Shown piece after piece: positions 58,829 to 59,031 of a stretch of DNA of 59,031 bases. The position numbers and the translations under genes were made by a program. Source of the stretch: an uncultured Prevotella sp. (GTDB lineage: Bacteria > Bacteroidota > Bacteroidia > Bacteroidales > Bacteroidaceae); contig CAMNPN010000081.1 of the NCBI GenBank assembly GCA_946548085.1, forward strand, positions 1-59,031. Direction: 5' to 3'. The notes below the pieces were generated by a model. It made no database searches, was not told the origin of the DNA, and was given only the letters and a program-made list of their open reading frames with translations. Positions within the stretch are counted from its first letter, which is position 1. The number at the start of each line of letters is the position of its first letter.

Positions 58829-59031
58829 CTATTTTTCCCGGCCCTTGATCCTTGAGCGCATGCTGCGGACGGAAGGTCGTTTCACATTGAGAGCGGCGGC
58901 AATGGCCTCGTCATCGTAGCGGAGGTCATCCTGCATGATGAGGAAGACGTACTGGGCGGTGGAAAGTGCGCTGTACTTCCGTTCCCACTCCTGCCAGCGC
59001 TTCGGGCGCAGTTGGGCAAAGTAATCTACCA
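58829..59031 (-). CDS. C-terminal helix-turn-helix of a regulator (partial)
   Basis: The minus strand is open from the window edge to a stop at 58829-58831, giving 66 residues: VDYFAQLRPKRWQEWERKYS, then FLIMQDDLRYDDEAIAAALN and VKRPSVRSMRSRIKGREK. The ending looks like a sigma-region-4/LuxR-like HTH whose basic recognition helix is VKRPSVRSMRSRIK. The rest of the protein, perhaps a TPR sensor of the kind Bacteroidales often join to such an HTH, is outside the window. It ends 3 bases after the lipoprotein stop, convergently. Confidence 0.65.
   Translation of the reverse strand, partial: VDYFAQLRPKRWQEWERKYSALSTAQYVFLIMQDDLRYDDEAIAAALNVKRPSVRSMRSRIKGREK

Overview
This window comes from a Bacteroidales genome, most likely a Prevotellaceae (Prevotella/Segatella-like) gut or rumen organism. 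The evidence is the Bacteroidetes -7 promoter element TAnnTTTG (usually TACCTTTG or TAACTTTG) upstream of many genes, a Rho factor with a large disordered insertion, DUF5686, OprO/P-type porin and BspA-like proteins, and a long Ala/Lys-rich tail on ribosomal protein S16. The species cannot be named from sequence reading alone.

Layout. 1-2.8 kb: start of pyruvate:ferredoxin oxidoreductase, an AAA/DUF4143 ATPase, and three collapsed remnants of a response regulator / histidine kinase / TPR-TonB receptor cluster. 3-5.2 kb: an ATP-grasp protein, gene debris, and a 38-bp perfect AT palindrome flanked by inverted TTTGCGCA octamers. 5.2-16.8 kb: housekeeping genes (metallo-beta-lactamase-fold hydrolase, rsmG, a lipoprotein, HAD phosphatase, MFS transporter, rho, yihA, ABC-F ATPase, recR, glycosyltransferase, acetyltransferase). 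17 kb: two identical tRNA-Asp genes and a terminator. 17.3-30 kb (minus strand): AddB-like and AddA-like recombination nuclease/helicases, DUF5686, uvrA and uxaB. 30-42 kb: a glycosyltransferase, about 1.1 kb of non-coding sequence and gene debris, then a three-gene SNF2 helicase / beta-class DNA methyltransferase / DEAD-like helicase-nuclease operon with an XRE regulator. 42-48.8 kb: rpsP, three glycosyltransferases, an O-antigen flippase and a porin. 48.9-59 kb: rlmD, ppdK, hisG-hisD-hisC, a lytic transglycosylase lipoprotein, a small lipoprotein and a partial regulator.

Two things stand out. First, the helicase-methyltransferase-nuclease operon (32218-41308) looks like a type III-like restriction or defence system with an added SNF2 motor. 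Its methyltransferase carries an abrupt AT-rich segment over the catalytic and target-recognition part, which suggests specificity swapping. Second, the window is peppered with palindromic elements built from 7-bp units. One family (TTTACAG) sits between genes and several times supplies or abuts the stop codon of a neighbouring gene. Another (GGAGTGT/GGAGTGA) is inserted in frame inside at least five otherwise conserved proteins (ATP-grasp protein, ABC-F, AddB, AddA, UvrA) and forms the N-terminus of a sixth (GNAT). As a result unrelated proteins share the same peptide, such as HTPHIPEQSSPTRSLS in UvrA and AddB. This resembles in logic the Rickettsia palindromic elements, but with different sequences and a heptameric architecture.
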